The notes under the pieces are model-generated. The model searched no databases, was not told where the DNA came from, and saw only the letters and a list, made by a program, of their open reading frames with translations. The translations under genes and the position numbers were made by a program. Below are positions 1-8,613 of a DNA stretch of 48,276 nucleotides, piece by piece (positions within the stretch are counted from its first letter, which is position 1; each line of letters starts with the position of its first letter). The stretch is taken from contig JADZBO010000119.1 of assembly GCA_020851995.1 (NCBI GenBank), forward strand, positions 1-48,276. The letters run 5' to 3'. Origin of the DNA: Burkholderiaceae bacterium (GTDB lineage: Bacteria > Pseudomonadota > Gammaproteobacteria > Burkholderiales > Burkholderiaceae_B).

Positions 1-41
1 CCGACGTTGGGCAAGCCGACGATGCCACATTGCAGAGCCAT
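1..41 (-). CDS. ychF: Redox-regulated ATPase YchF, N-terminal fragment
   Basis: Reading leftward from the ATG at 41, the first 13 complete codons give MALQCGIVGLPNV and run off the window edge. This is the usual start of the YchF/EngD Obg-like P-loop ATPase, leading into its G1 motif (GLPNVGKST). YchF binds ribosomes and hydrolyses ATP. In related bacteria it lies beside pth; here a CPBP protease gene and an acyl-CoA ligase separate them. Only 41 bases are visible, so the assignment rests on that short but characteristic start. Confidence 0.85.
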   Translation of the reverse strand, partial: MALQCGIVGLPNV

Positions 42-159
42 GAGAGTCCCGGGAAACTTTTTGAGTGAAAATAGAACCCGATTTTAACCGCTCTGCCCGC
101 CAGACCCTCCCAATCGTCGGGCAAGGGTCTTCCGAGGACATTTTTAGCCGCACCGCGAC

Positions 160-1737
160 ATGGAACCGATGACTGCACCCCTCAACGACCTGCTCAAGCG
201 ACCCTTTGGAACTGTGCCCGACATGATTGCGCACGCGGCCCGTGTACGCCCGGACCACCCCGCCCTGATCATGGACGACGCGCGCGTCAGTTTTCAGGAG
301 CTGAACGCGATGGCCGACCGCGTCGCCGCCAGCCTGCAGCGTGACGGAATTGCGCCCGGGGATGCCGTCGCAATCTGCGCGGAGACGTCCATCCGGTATG
401 TCGCAGTGTTCATCGGCGCCTTGCGTGCCGGCGGGCTCGTAACGCCGCTGCCCCCCTCGGCAAGCCCGCGCAATCTTTCGGCCATGCTGGAAAACTCCGA
501 GGCAAAGTGGATTTTTCTGGATCAGGCCAGCGAAAAGCACTGGATCCGGGAGGATCCGCGCGCGCAGACCCTGCAGCGCATCAGCCTGGACAACGCTGAC
601 GGCGGCCGAGCCTGGGCAGCTTGGCTCGACACTGTCACGGAACCCGTTCCAGTCGATACGCAACCCGACTGGCCGTTCAACCTGATCTATTCATCAGGCA
701 CGACCGGCATGCCCAAAGGCATTGTCCAGCCCTGCTCCATGCGCTGGTCCCACACGCAACGCGCCCACCTCAACGGGTACGGTCCGGACGCCGTGCTGCT
801 GGTGGCAACGCCGCTCTACTCGAACACGACGCTGGTGGCATTGCTGCCCGCACTTGCACTTGGCGCGACCGTCGTCATGATGGGCAAATTCGATACGCTG
901 CGCTACCTCGAGCTCGCCCAGCAGCACCGCGTCACCCACACGATTCTGGTCCCGGTGCAATACCAGCGGCTGATGGACGACCCCGCCTTCGACCACTTCG
1001 ATTTGTCTTCCTTTCAGGCGAAGTTTTCAACCAGCGCGCCCTTTGGCGCATCGCTCATGGCCGAAGTGCAACGCCGCTGGCCCGGGAAGCTGACAGAGAT
1101 CTACGGCATGACCGAAGGAGGCGGGCGTTGCGAGCTCGAAGCGCACCGCTATCCCGACAAGCTCCACACCGTGGGCCGACCCGCGAGCGGGCACGATATC
1201 CGGCTCATCGATGAAAGCGGCTGCGAGGTGGCACCGGGTGAAACTGGCGAGGTGGTGGGCAGTTCCAGCGCCATGATGCGCGGATATCACCGGTTGCCCG
1301 AGAAGACCCGCGAGGTCGAGTGGTTCGACGCGAATGGAAAGCGGTTCATTCGCACCGGCGACATCGGCCGGTTCGACGAGGACGGATTCCTGATTCTTTC
1401 TGATCGCATGAAAGACATGGTGATCTCGGGCGGTTTCAACATCTATCCAAGCGACATCGAAGCCGAACTGGCCATGCATCCGGATGTCCGCGAATCGGCT
1501 GTGATCGGCGTGCCTTCCCGACGATGGGGAGAGACACCAGCGGCCTTCGTGGTGCTCAAGCCGGGGGCGGGTGTCAATGCCGAATCATTGCTGGAATGGG
1601 TCAATGGCCGGCTGGGCAAGATGCAGCGACTAACCACCCTTGAGTTGGTCGACGCATTGCCGCGCAGCGAAATCGGCAAAGTGCTCAAGCGCGAACTGCG
1701 CGCCATCCACGCACCCCGCGACGACAGTTCCACCTGA
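160..1737 (+). CDS. Class I adenylate-forming enzyme, acyl-CoA ligase type
   Basis: 525 residues, the normal size for an AMP-dependent acyl-CoA synthetase: carboxylate + ATP gives acyl-AMP, then the CoA thioester. Motifs in order: phosphate loop YSSGTTGMPKG (about 177-187), YGMTEG (315-320), RTGDIG with the adenosine-binding Asp (398-403), the hinge KDMVISGGFNIYPSDIE (418-434) and the catalytic lysine in SEIGKVLK (about Lys507). The substrate cannot be read from sequence; fatty or aromatic acids are both possible. It stands alone between ychF and the pth cluster, so context does not help. Start: ATG at 160, or ATG at 169. The last codons and stop lie in a 23-bp repeat. Confidence 0.9.
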   Translation: MEPMTAPLNDLLKRPFGTVPDMIAHAARVRPDHPALIMDDARVSFQELNAMADRVAASLQRDGIAPGDAVAICAETSIRYVAVFIGALRAGGLVTPLPPSASPRNLSAMLENSEAKWIFLDQASEKHWIREDPRAQTLQRISLDNADGGRAWAAWLDTVTEPVPVDTQPDWPFNLIYSSGTTGMPKGIVQPCSMRWSHTQRAHLNGYGPDAVLLVATPLYSNTTLVALLPALALGATVVMMGKFDTLRYLELAQQHRVTHTILVPVQYQRLMDDPAFDHFDLSSFQAKFSTSAPFGASLMAEVQRRWPGKLTEIYGMTEGGGRCELEAHRYPDKLHTVGRPASGHDIRLIDESGCEVAPGETGEVVGSSSAMMRGYHRLPEKTREVEWFDANGKRFIRTGDIGRFDEDGFLILSDRMKDMVISGGFNIYPSDIEAELAMHPDVRESAVIGVPSRRWGETPAAFVVLKPGAGVNAESLLEWVNGRLGKMQRLTTLELVDALPRSEIGKVLKRELRAIHAPRDDSST

Positions 1738-1790
1738 GATCGTAAGACAGCTCCACCTGAGATCGTATTGAGACCGCGCTGAGGTCGGAT
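1723..1790. repeat. 23-bp tandem duplication over the end of the ligase gene
   Basis: The unit 1723-1745 (GACAGTTCCACCTGAGATCG...) is repeated at 1746-1768 with two mismatches, and a more decayed third copy follows 22 bp later around 1768-1790 (shared core CTGAG-TCG-ATT). The first copy holds the stop codon of the acyl-CoA ligase, so a second in-frame-looking tail sits just after the gene. This looks like local slippage duplication. I see no gene in 1738-1855. Confidence 0.75.
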
Positions 1791-1855
1791 TGAAATCTGT
1801 TGATATCCCAACGGCGTTCCTTGCGGCCCCGCGGAAAGCCATCCTGGAAATCAGC

Positions 1856-2599
1856 TCAGAGATCCCCGACCGCTTGAAGCGCCAGCCAGGCGATGACCAG
1901 CGGGCCGGTGTTGAACACACCGTGCAATAACATCGCCGCCCCGATTCCCCGGGTGACCCGCAGCCACCCGAGCACCAGCCCCGTCACCCATTGTGGTGCG
2001 ACCAGGACGAGCATCATCCAGCCGACGCTTTGGTCAAATACGAAATTACGCAGATGCGCTGCGGCAAAAGCCAGCGCGACCACATGGAACACGAAAGGGA
2101 AAGCCCGGGCATAGCGCCGCATCCATCGGTAGGTCGCTGCGGACGGGGCACGCGCAGACCGCGCAAGCCAGCAGGACAGCAGCACGACGACCGCCAGAAT
2201 CGCAGTCGCCCACCACACGAGCCCATAGACCAGTACGAGCGCGAGCAGCGGGATCATCCAGAGCGCGGCGGCCGGACGACGCAGCCCATAGCGAAACAGC
2301 AACTCCTCGACGATGGGTGCCCAGAGGATTGCCTGCAACCAGGGGATGTTGCTCACATCGATGCGATGCGTGGCGCCGCTTTGCTCGAACACAGCCAGCA
2401 CGAAAGGACCGAGCGCCAGCAAATTGATGGCCCATAAGGTCGCGGCCCAACCGAGCAGGCGAGTGGCAGGCACCCCGCCGGTCCAGTCGGAAACCCATCC
2501 CGTCAGGGGCGGCACGCGCCCCGGCAATCGGCGAGGCACCGGGTGACGCAAGAACCGCAGGCAATCGCCCCATTCCCGGCGCAACGTTGTCCCGCTCAT
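1856..2599 (-). CDS. CPBP (Abi/CAAX-like) family intramembrane metalloprotease
   Basis: 247 residues, strongly hydrophobic, with several membrane segments. The three signature motifs of the CPBP family are present: EELLFR (98-103), FAAAH (178-182) and HGVFN (226-230). The glutamates, the two histidines and the asparagine would bind the metal. Family members are intramembrane proteases or prenyl-endopeptidase-like proteins, sometimes linked to bacteriocin self-immunity; the target here is unknown. The ATG at 2599 overlaps the pth stop by four bases (ATGA), so the two are probably translationally coupled. A longer frame to 2677 would lie inside pth and is not preferred. Confidence 0.85.
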   Translation of the reverse strand: MSGTTLRREWGDCLRFLRHPVPRRLPGRVPPLTGWVSDWTGGVPATRLLGWAATLWAINLLALGPFVLAVFEQSGATHRIDVSNIPWLQAILWAPIVEELLFRYGLRRPAAALWMIPLLALVLVYGLVWWATAILAVVVLLSCWLARSARAPSAATYRWMRRYARAFPFVFHVVALAFAAAHLRNFVFDQSVGWMMLVLVAPQWVTGLVLGWLRVTRGIGAAMLLHGVFNTGPLVIAWLALQAVGDL

Positions 2600-3192
2600 G
2601 CCGGATTGTCGCGGTGCAACTGTGCCGTCGCCCGGGCGAAGTCGCCCGTAAGCATCCAGGGGATCACCGCCCGGCACCGGTCAATCGCCGAATCGATCGC
2701 GGCAAGTTCATCCCGGCGGGGCGGATGCAGCACAAAGTCGGCCACCTGCTGCGCCAGGCCCAGCGTGCGCGGATGGCCAATGCCAATGCGCATGCGCCAG
2801 AAGCCGGGGCTGCCGAGAACCGACTGTATGTCGCGCAAACCGTTATGCCCTGCGTGACCGCCGCCTTGCTTGATTTTGACTTGCCCCGGCATCAGGTCGA
2901 GTTCGTCATGCAGCACAAGCACGTTCTCGGGTACCAGCTTATAAAAGCGCGCAAGCGCCCCCACACAGGCCCCCGAGCGATTCATGTAGGTCTGCGGCTT
3001 GGCCAGCCAGACCTGCCCCGACTCGAAGCGCGCGCTGGCGACCTGCCCTGAAAACGCCTTCTCGGAGGAGAAGCTCGCGCGCAAATCGCCAGCGACCTGA
3101 TCGACCAGCCAGAATCCGGCGTTATGGCGCGTATTTGCGTAATCAGAACCGGGGTTGCCCAGACCGACGATCAGTTTGACGGGAATTGACAT
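2596..3192 (-). CDS. pth: Peptidyl-tRNA hydrolase
   Basis: 198 residues, the standard length for bacterial Pth, which releases peptides from peptidyl-tRNA dropped by stalled ribosomes. Visible family features: VGLGNPG (9-15), catalytic His23 in NTRHNAGF, Asn71 in QTYMNRSG, Asp96 in LHDELDL and Asn117 in GHNGLR. The ATG at 3192 starts [15 protein letters not shown]. An upstream start at 3228 would translate the terminator hairpin of rplY and is rejected. It follows rplY, a common betaproteobacterial order, but behind a terminator, so pth needs read-through or its own promoter. Confidence 0.96.
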   Translation of the reverse strand: MSIPVKLIVGLGNPGSDYANTRHNAGFWLVDQVAGDLRASFSSEKAFSGQVASARFESGQVWLAKPQTYMNRSGACVGALARFYKLVPENVLVLHDELDLMPGQVKIKQGGGHAGHNGLRDIQSVLGSPGFWRMRIGIGHPRTLGLAQQVADFVLHPPRRDELAAIDSAIDRCRAVIPWMLTGDFARATAQLHRDNPA

Positions 3193-3199
3193 GAGGAAG

Positions 3200-3243
3200 A
3201 TTAGAAATGAAAAGCCCCACTCGCGCAAAGCGCTCGTGGGGCT
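3200..3243 (-). terminator. Rho-independent terminator of the prs-rplY transcript
   Basis: On the minus strand AGCCCCAC pairs with GTGGGGCT (3213-3220 with 3236-3243). An inner GCGC/GCGC pair closes an AAA/TTT-type loop after a small internal loop. The stem is followed leftward by a T-rich run (TTTCATTTCT). It lies 56 bp after the rplY stop and directly before the pth start. Confidence 0.85.
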
Positions 3244-3298
3244 CGACCGGTTGTCCTGAAGAGCCTGACGCGGCCGTGTAACCGCGCCGGGCGCTCAA

Positions 3299-3913
3299 TC
3301 AGGCGGCAGGCGTGGCGGCCGCTTCGTCGCCCGCGTCGGTGGCAGCAGCGCCGCCCTTGACGAGCGCTGTCGCCAGCACCGGGTTGGTGTCACCACCATG
3401 CGACAGGAAGGTCACGCCCTTGGGCAGCGTGACGTCGGCCAGGTGAACCGAGTGACCCGCCAGAAGCTTGGAAAGATCGACCTCGATGTACTGGGGCAGA
3501 TTGACCGGCAGGCAGGCGATTTCGAGTTCGGTGAAAACATGCGAGATGATCGCTGCGCTCAGCTTGACGGCCGGCGAGATCTCAGCGTTGATGAAGTGGA
3601 GCGGCACTTTGGTGTGCAACACCTTGCTGGCATCGACGCGCTGAAAATCGACGTGCATGACCTGCTGCTTGTAAGGATGCCATTGCACGGAACGCAGCAA
3701 AACCTGTTGATTGGCGCCACCAAGATTCATGTCGAGAATCGACGAGTGGAAGAGCTCTTTACGCAGGGCGTGAAAGATTTCGTTGTGATCGAGTTCGACA
3801 TTGATGGGCTGCTCTTTGCCGCCGTAGACGATGGCAGGTACGCGGCCCGCATGGCGCAGGCGGCGGCTCGCACTCGATCCCTGTACGCTACGCAAGGTTG
3901 CATTGAATTGCAT
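3299..3913 (-). CDS. rplY: 50S ribosomal protein L25/general stress protein Ctc
   Basis: 204 residues: an N-terminal L25 5S-rRNA-binding domain (MQFNATLRSVQGSSASRRLRH...) followed by the TL5/Ctc C-terminal beta domain and an Ala-rich tail. This is the long Ctc form, not the 94-residue enterobacterial L25. The ATG at 3913 has a good ribosome site (GGAG, seven bases upstream). It lies 139 bp downstream of prs, the usual order, and is followed by the terminator at 3200-3243. Confidence 0.96.
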   Translation of the reverse strand: MQFNATLRSVQGSSASRRLRHAGRVPAIVYGGKEQPINVELDHNEIFHALRKELFHSSILDMNLGGANQQVLLRSVQWHPYKQQVMHVDFQRVDASKVLHTKVPLHFINAEISPAVKLSAAIISHVFTELEIACLPVNLPQYIEVDLSKLLAGHSVHLADVTLPKGVTFLSHGGDTNPVLATALVKGGAAATDAGDEAAATPAA

Positions 3914-4052
3914 GGAAATACTCCGGTTTGGACGCTTGGCGCCCGTTGTGACACCCCCCGAACGCCGGGAGGTGCTATTGCGCTTCGCCGCGACCAGCAA
4001 AGCACAAATCTTGAGGTCCGCGCACCGAGCGCGCAGACCGGCATCAGGTTAA

Positions 4053-5003
4053 TCAGTCAACAAACAGCGAACTGACGGACTCGGCGTTCGAAATCCGCAG
4101 GATCGTTTCGCCCAGCAGGGCTGCACAGGAAAGCTGCCGGATACGGGAACAGGCACGGCCGGCTTCGGAAAGCGGAATCGTGTCGGTGACGACGAGTTCG
4201 TCAAGCTCGGAAGCGTCGATGCGCTCGACCGCGCCTCCGGAAAGAACCGCGTGCGTGCAGTACGCATAAACGGCGCCCGCGCCGCGTTCCTTGAGCGCCT
4301 GTGCGGCCTTGCACAAGGTACCTGCGGTATCGACCATGTCGTCCATGATCAGGCAGGTGCGTCCATCCACATCGCCGATGATGTTCATGACTTCGGAGAC
4401 GTTGGCTCGGGGACGACGCTTGTCGATGATCGCGAGGTCGGCTTCGAGCTGCTTGGCCAGAGCGCGCGCGCGCACCACGCCACCGATGTCGGGCGACACG
4501 ACCACCAGATTACTCAGGTTGCGGCGCCAGATATCGCCCAGCAGGATCGGGCCAGCGTAAATATTGTCGACCGGGATATCGAAGAAACCCTGAATCTGGT
4601 CAGCGTGCAGATCCATCGTCAGCACGCGATTGACGCCGGCGACCTGCAGCATATTGGCGACGACTTTCGCGGAAATGGCCACGCGTGCCGAGCGCGGACG
4701 GCGATCCTGGCGGGCATAACCAAAATAAGGAATCGCAGCCGTGATGCGGCCAGCCGACGCACGCCGCAGCGCATCGACCATGACCATGACTTCCATCAGG
4801 TTGTCGTTCGTCGGTGCGCAGGTGGGCTGAAGAACAAAAACGTCCTTGCCACGCACGTTCTCGTTGATCTCGACCATGACTTCACCGTCGGAAAAGCGTC
4901 CGACCGTCATCTTCCCAAGCGACATGTCGAGGTGATTGACCACATCGACGGCCAGCCGGGTATTGGCTGTGCCGGTGAAGATCATGAAACTATCGTTGGC
5001 CAT
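4053..5003 (-). CDS. prs: Ribose-phosphate pyrophosphokinase (PRPP synthetase)
   Basis: 316 residues, typical class I length. The enzyme makes PRPP from ribose 5-phosphate and ATP for purine, pyrimidine, His and Trp synthesis. Visible: the flexible loop [12 protein letters not shown] (96-107), His133 in [12 protein letters not shown], the catalytic KRR of [10 protein letters not shown] (195-197) and the PRPP-binding loop DDMVDTAGT (221-229). I take ATG 5003 ([11 protein letters not shown]); ATG 5018 is also possible. It lies downstream of tRNA-Gln and ispE on the same strand. Confidence 0.97.
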   Translation of the reverse strand: MANDSFMIFTGTANTRLAVDVVNHLDMSLGKMTVGRFSDGEVMVEINENVRGKDVFVLQPTCAPTNDNLMEVMVMVDALRRASAGRITAAIPYFGYARQDRRPRSARVAISAKVVANMLQVAGVNRVLTMDLHADQIQGFFDIPVDNIYAGPILLGDIWRRNLSNLVVVSPDIGGVVRARALAKQLEADLAIIDKRRPRANVSEVMNIIGDVDGRTCLIMDDMVDTAGTLCKAAQALKERGAGAVYAYCTHAVLSGGAVERIDASELDELVVTDTIPLSEAGRACSRIRQLSCAALLGETILRISNAESVSSLFVD

Positions 5004-5107
5004 GGCGAAGGCGTTCACAGACAGTGCGATCCATCAAGCGAAACAAAAAAGCTGCTGAACCGATCTGGAACCTGCAAGGGTCGAGTTCAACAGCTTGTGC
5101 GTAGGGG

Positions 5108-5181
5108 CTGGGGAGGAAGGATTCGAACCTTCGCATGCCGGAATCAAAATCCGGTGCCTTAACCAGCTTGGCGACTCCCCA
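5108..5181 (-). tRNA. tRNA-Gln, anticodon TTG
   Basis: The minus strand folds into a full cloverleaf: acceptor TGGGGAG with CTCCCCA, anticodon arm CCGGA-TTTTGAT-TCCGG giving anticodon TTG, and a T arm with GGTTCGAATCC. The CCA end is not encoded (discriminator G is followed by CCC). Its 5' end lies one base after the ispE stop codon, so it must be cut out of an ispE-tRNA-prs transcript or have a promoter inside ispE. Confidence 0.96.
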
Positions 5182-5182
5182 A

Positions 5183-6082
5183 CTAACTTTCAATCCATTG
5201 CCGAAGCGGATGCTCTGCAAGCCCGTTTGAGACCATTAAGGCCTGAACGGGACAGGCTGCATTCACACCGGTTGCGACAGAGTGCTCTGCACGCATTTTA
5301 GCGGTCAATTTCTGGTGCGCAATCGTTGCCTGCGCCAAATCCGGAAACTCGATAAAGAGACAAGCGCCTGAACCGGTCATGCGTGCCGGGAAACCGGCAT
5401 GATCGAGCCAGTCCAGCGCGCGCTTCACGATTGGATAGCGCCTGACAACCACTGCCTGAAGATCATTATGACCAAAGTCAGATGATCGCCCAGAAAAGTC
5501 CGTTATTTTGACGGGATCGGTGTCCCTTGTCAAATCAGGATCCTTGAAAACCCCTTCTGTCGGGACGCTCTGGGCAGGCTGCACCACGACATAAGCGCGT
5601 TGCGGCAACTCGACTGCGGTCAGCAAATCGCCGATCCCTTGCGCAAATGCGCCCTGGCCAAATACGAAAACGGGCACATCGGCGCCGAGCGTCAGGCCTA
5701 TGCGCATGAGGTCCTCGCGTGAGAGACCGGCATTCCAGAGACGGTTCAGGGCGATCAGGACGGTCGCGGCATCGCTTGACCCACCGCCCAGGCCACCACC
5801 GGACGGAATGCGCTTGCGCACACGGATTTGCGCCCCAAGGTGCGTACCGGTGTGCTGTTTGAGCGCACGCGCTGCACGCACCACCAGATCCTGCTCTGGC
5901 AACAGCCCGCGCATGTCGGTTTCGCGATGCACCTGGCCGTCACGCCGGATATCGATATCGAGACAATCGGCAAGATCGATGAAACGGAACACCGTCTGGA
6001 GAAGATGGTATCCGTCGGGTCGGCGACCGACGACATGCAGAAAAAGATTGAGCTTCGCAGGAGCGGGCAAGTCGTAAAGCAT
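5183..6082 (-). CDS. ispE: 4-diphosphocytidyl-2-C-methyl-D-erythritol kinase
   Basis: 299 residues, GHMP kinase fold, fourth step of the MEP isoprenoid pathway. Motif 1 PAKLNLFLHVVGRRPDGYH holds Lys10; the ATP loop PSGGGLGGGSSDAA is at 93-106; catalytic Asp135 is in LGADVPVFVFG; and a MTGSGACLF motif 3 lies near the C-terminus. It lies 20 bp after lolB and one base before tRNA-Gln, the conserved lolB-ispE-tRNA-prs order. Confidence 0.97.
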   Translation of the reverse strand: MLYDLPAPAKLNLFLHVVGRRPDGYHLLQTVFRFIDLADCLDIDIRRDGQVHRETDMRGLLPEQDLVVRAARALKQHTGTHLGAQIRVRKRIPSGGGLGGGSSDAATVLIALNRLWNAGLSREDLMRIGLTLGADVPVFVFGQGAFAQGIGDLLTAVELPQRAYVVVQPAQSVPTEGVFKDPDLTRDTDPVKITDFSGRSSDFGHNDLQAVVVRRYPIVKRALDWLDHAGFPARMTGSGACLFIEFPDLAQATIAHQKLTAKMRAEHSVATGVNAACPVQALMVSNGLAEHPLRQWIES

Positions 6083-6102
6083 GGGGCGCAGAGTTCCGGA
6101 GT

Positions 6103-6708
6103 TCAGGGACCATCCACGACCAGACGCAGCGAAATCGCGCGATCGGCCTCCTGCCGGCTCAGCACCAGCAGGCGCGGGCCCGCATCATCGAAGCGAGATA
6201 ACTCGACGCGCCAGCCGTCCTGCTCAAACGCGACGATCCGCCCTTGCTCGTCACGCGAAACCGCCTGCATGCCGGACGCCGGTTCGCGCAGGGTACGCAG
6301 CCACTGTCGCAACCCCTGCACCGGCATGGGTTGGCCGAGAACGGTTTGGAGCAGCGCATCCGGGCCGGGCGCGCGCGTGACTTCACCGTTGGCGCGGGTC
6401 AGAATGGCCATGCCCGGATCAACCCTGACCCGGGCGAGCACCGACCCGAGCGGATTAGTCAGATCCAGAGTCAGGCGGCTACCCGTGTCATGCCAGGTGT
6501 AGCCGCCCTGAACCGCCTGGGGTTCGCGGCCGAACGATTCGGATTTCACGGCAAAACGACCATCGCGCACCAGGTCCGTGGACCTCGCCGGCACCGGTGC
6601 CTGCAAGGGCGTGGCACACCCACCCAGCAGGGCCAGAACCATCACGCCCGTCAGCCAGCAGGACATGGCCCGCCAGGCGCGCCCGGGGGCGCGTCGCACG
6701 TGCCTCAA
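6103..6708 (-). CDS. lolB: Outer-membrane lipoprotein insertion protein LolB
   Basis: 201 residues with a lipoprotein signal peptide ending in the lipobox LLGG-Cys31. The body (GRFAVKSESFG..., GGYTWHDTGSRLTLDLTNPLG, LRQWLRTL) fits LolB, which takes lipoproteins from LolA and places them in the outer membrane. The start I choose is TTG at 6708: it has GGAG seven bases upstream and overlaps the stop of the TPR gene (TTGA). An inner ATG at 6666 would still leave a short signal peptide and is the alternative. Confidence 0.88.
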   Translation of the reverse strand: MRHVRRAPGRAWRAMSCWLTGVMVLALLGGCATPLQAPVPARSTDLVRDGRFAVKSESFGREPQAVQGGYTWHDTGSRLTLDLTNPLGSVLARVRVDPGMAILTRANGEVTRAPGPDALLQTVLGQPMPVQGLRQWLRTLREPASGMQAVSRDEQGRIVAFEQDGWRVELSRFDDAGPRLLVLSRQEADRAISLRLVVDGP

Positions 6709-8588
6709 AGCTTGACTCCGAAGCGCCGGGTGGTCTCGAGAAGAGTCGCATTGTTGGGGTCACGCGCCGCGCCTTCCTTCCAGATCGCGCGCGCCTCATC
6801 CTTCTGCCCCAGCATCCAGAGTACTTCTCCAAGATGCGCCGCGATGTCGGCTTCCGGTCGCTTGCGATAAGCACGCGTGAGGAAATCCTGCGCGGCATTC
6901 AAATCGCCCATTCTGAACTTGATCCAGCCCATGCTATCCATAATGAACGGATCTTCCGGGGCGATTTCCATTGCGCGCGTAATCAGCTCGAGCGCCTCGG
7001 GCAGGCGAACGTTGCGGTCGGCCAGCGCATAGCCCAGCGCGTTGTAGGAATGCGCATGGCCGGGGTCGATGGCGATCACCTCGCGCAACAACTTCTCGGC
7101 CTCGGCCAGTTTGTTTTCGCGCTCATAGAGCATCGCCAGTTCGTACTTGATCTCGACGGATTCGGGCAACTCGGCCTCGGCCGCCTTCAGGCGCCGGATC
7201 GCGTCGGCCGGGCGTCCGGCGTCGCGCAAGATCTGCGCTGACGTCAGGACCCCGAGCGCCAGTTCCTCGTCATCACCAGGGTTGGCGGCGTCGATGATGG
7301 CAAGGGCCTCATCAACCTTGCCCTGACGCGCGCGCAGCGCAGCCTGACGCATCCGCGACGTATACCGGGTTGCGTGCTCTTCGATCTTGCCGAGCTGGAC
7401 GATCGCGTCGTCGAGACGGCCCTGATCCTCTGCAATGCGTGCCAGCAGAAGGTAAGCGTCAGCGAGCGCTGCGGGAGCGTCGGTTGAGCCAGCCGCCGCC
7501 GCAGTCTGGCGCTGGGTCTGAATCGACACGAATTGATCAAGCAGCGCACGGGCCTGATCCAGGCGCTTGGCACGGTAGGCAACTTGCGCCTGCATGAAAA
7601 TAAGGTCGAAATCCTCCGGGGAGCGCCTGGCCATGGATTGCAGCTCAGCCAGCGACGCATCGTAATCGCCCCGCTCAGCGAGCTGGCCGGCGATCAGCAG
7701 TCGGAGCCGGCGCGAAGCGGGGTGCGCGGTGACAAAAGAGCGCGCGTCCTTCAGGGCTTTTTCAGGATCTACCGCCATCCCGTACTCGAAGACGCGCATC
7801 GCGGCCTCTTCCGAGCGCGGGGATACCGCAAGGCCAAGCCTGGCTTCGGCAAGCGCGCGCGGCGCATCCCCGGCGGCCTGTGCCATGTCGGACAGCGCAA
7901 GATGCGCGGCAAGCAGGTTGCGCCCCTTGCTTTCGTTGACCGCACGATCAAGGATATCGAGGGCCGCCCGCTTATCTGGCATCCGGCTGAGTACAGCGAC
8001 CGACTGACCGATCGCCGAGGATTTGTCCTGGGCTTCGTCAATCCGCTTGCGCAGTGCCGTCGCCAGCCCGCTCGTCTGTCCAGCCGCAGCCGCCAGGGCG
8101 AGCTCGGTCGACACGGCCTCGGGGTCGTCCGGTGAAACCCTGACCCAGGCGCGCGCAGCCTCAAGCGCACCGGGCAGGCTGCCGCCGGCAAGGTAAAACT
8201 CGATTGCGCGCTTGGCAAGGCGCCGATCGCCCGTCTCGCGCGCAAGCTCCAGCATGGTCGAGCCCGCCGCGACATACTGCCCCCGCTGATAGGAAATCTC
8301 GGCGGCCAGGATGCGGTAAAGCATCCCCGAGGTCAGCGTGACCTCCGGGAGCTCGCCCGGACGCAGCCGAATGACCTCCTGCTCGCGGGCCAGGGGTTTG
8401 ACCTGGAGAGGCATATTCTGGGTGACGCCGCGCAGTTGACCCGCGGGCTGTACACCCTGCGCCCATGCAACATGCCCGAGCAGCCCGGACACGAGCAACG
8501 CACCGCTGGCGAGCGCAAAATTCCTGAACGAAAGAAAAGACACCGACTTCACGCGACCCGCCTGGTTGATGGCACAATCAGCTGACAC
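6705..8588 (-). CDS. Secreted or periplasmic tetratricopeptide-repeat protein
   Basis: 627 residues with an N-terminal signal sequence (hydrophobic ...ALASGALLVSGLLGHVAWA, then Q) followed by many helical TPR-like repeats. The best ones lie in the C-terminal third, for example HAHSYNALGYALADRNVRLPEAL and DPFIMDSMGWIKFRMGDLNAA. Genes of this type commonly precede lolB in Burkholderiales and are probably scaffolds at the envelope; no precise role is visible. The frame opens at GTG 8588; a second GTG at 8552 (VKSVSFLSFRNF) gives a more ordinary signal peptide and may be the true start. The stop overlaps the lolB start. Confidence 0.85.
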   Translation of the reverse strand: MSADCAINQAGRVKSVSFLSFRNFALASGALLVSGLLGHVAWAQGVQPAGQLRGVTQNMPLQVKPLAREQEVIRLRPGELPEVTLTSGMLYRILAAEISYQRGQYVAAGSTMLELARETGDRRLAKRAIEFYLAGGSLPGALEAARAWVRVSPDDPEAVSTELALAAAAGQTSGLATALRKRIDEAQDKSSAIGQSVAVLSRMPDKRAALDILDRAVNESKGRNLLAAHLALSDMAQAAGDAPRALAEARLGLAVSPRSEEAAMRVFEYGMAVDPEKALKDARSFVTAHPASRRLRLLIAGQLAERGDYDASLAELQSMARRSPEDFDLIFMQAQVAYRAKRLDQARALLDQFVSIQTQRQTAAAAGSTDAPAALADAYLLLARIAEDQGRLDDAIVQLGKIEEHATRYTSRMRQAALRARQGKVDEALAIIDAANPGDDEELALGVLTSAQILRDAGRPADAIRRLKAAEAELPESVEIKYELAMLYERENKLAEAEKLLREVIAIDPGHAHSYNALGYALADRNVRLPEALELITRAMEIAPEDPFIMDSMGWIKFRMGDLNAAQDFLTRAYRKRPEADIAAHLGEVLWMLGQKDEARAIWKEGAARDPNNATLLETTRRFGVKL

Positions 8589-8613
8589 TGTGACCGGATG
8601 TTAGCATCGAGCC

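Noticed and set aside
102-130. AGACCCT/AGGGTCT inverted repeat upstream of the acyl-CoA ligase
   Set aside because: Seven base pairs with a long loop in GC-rich DNA is within chance; no promoter or T run goes with it.
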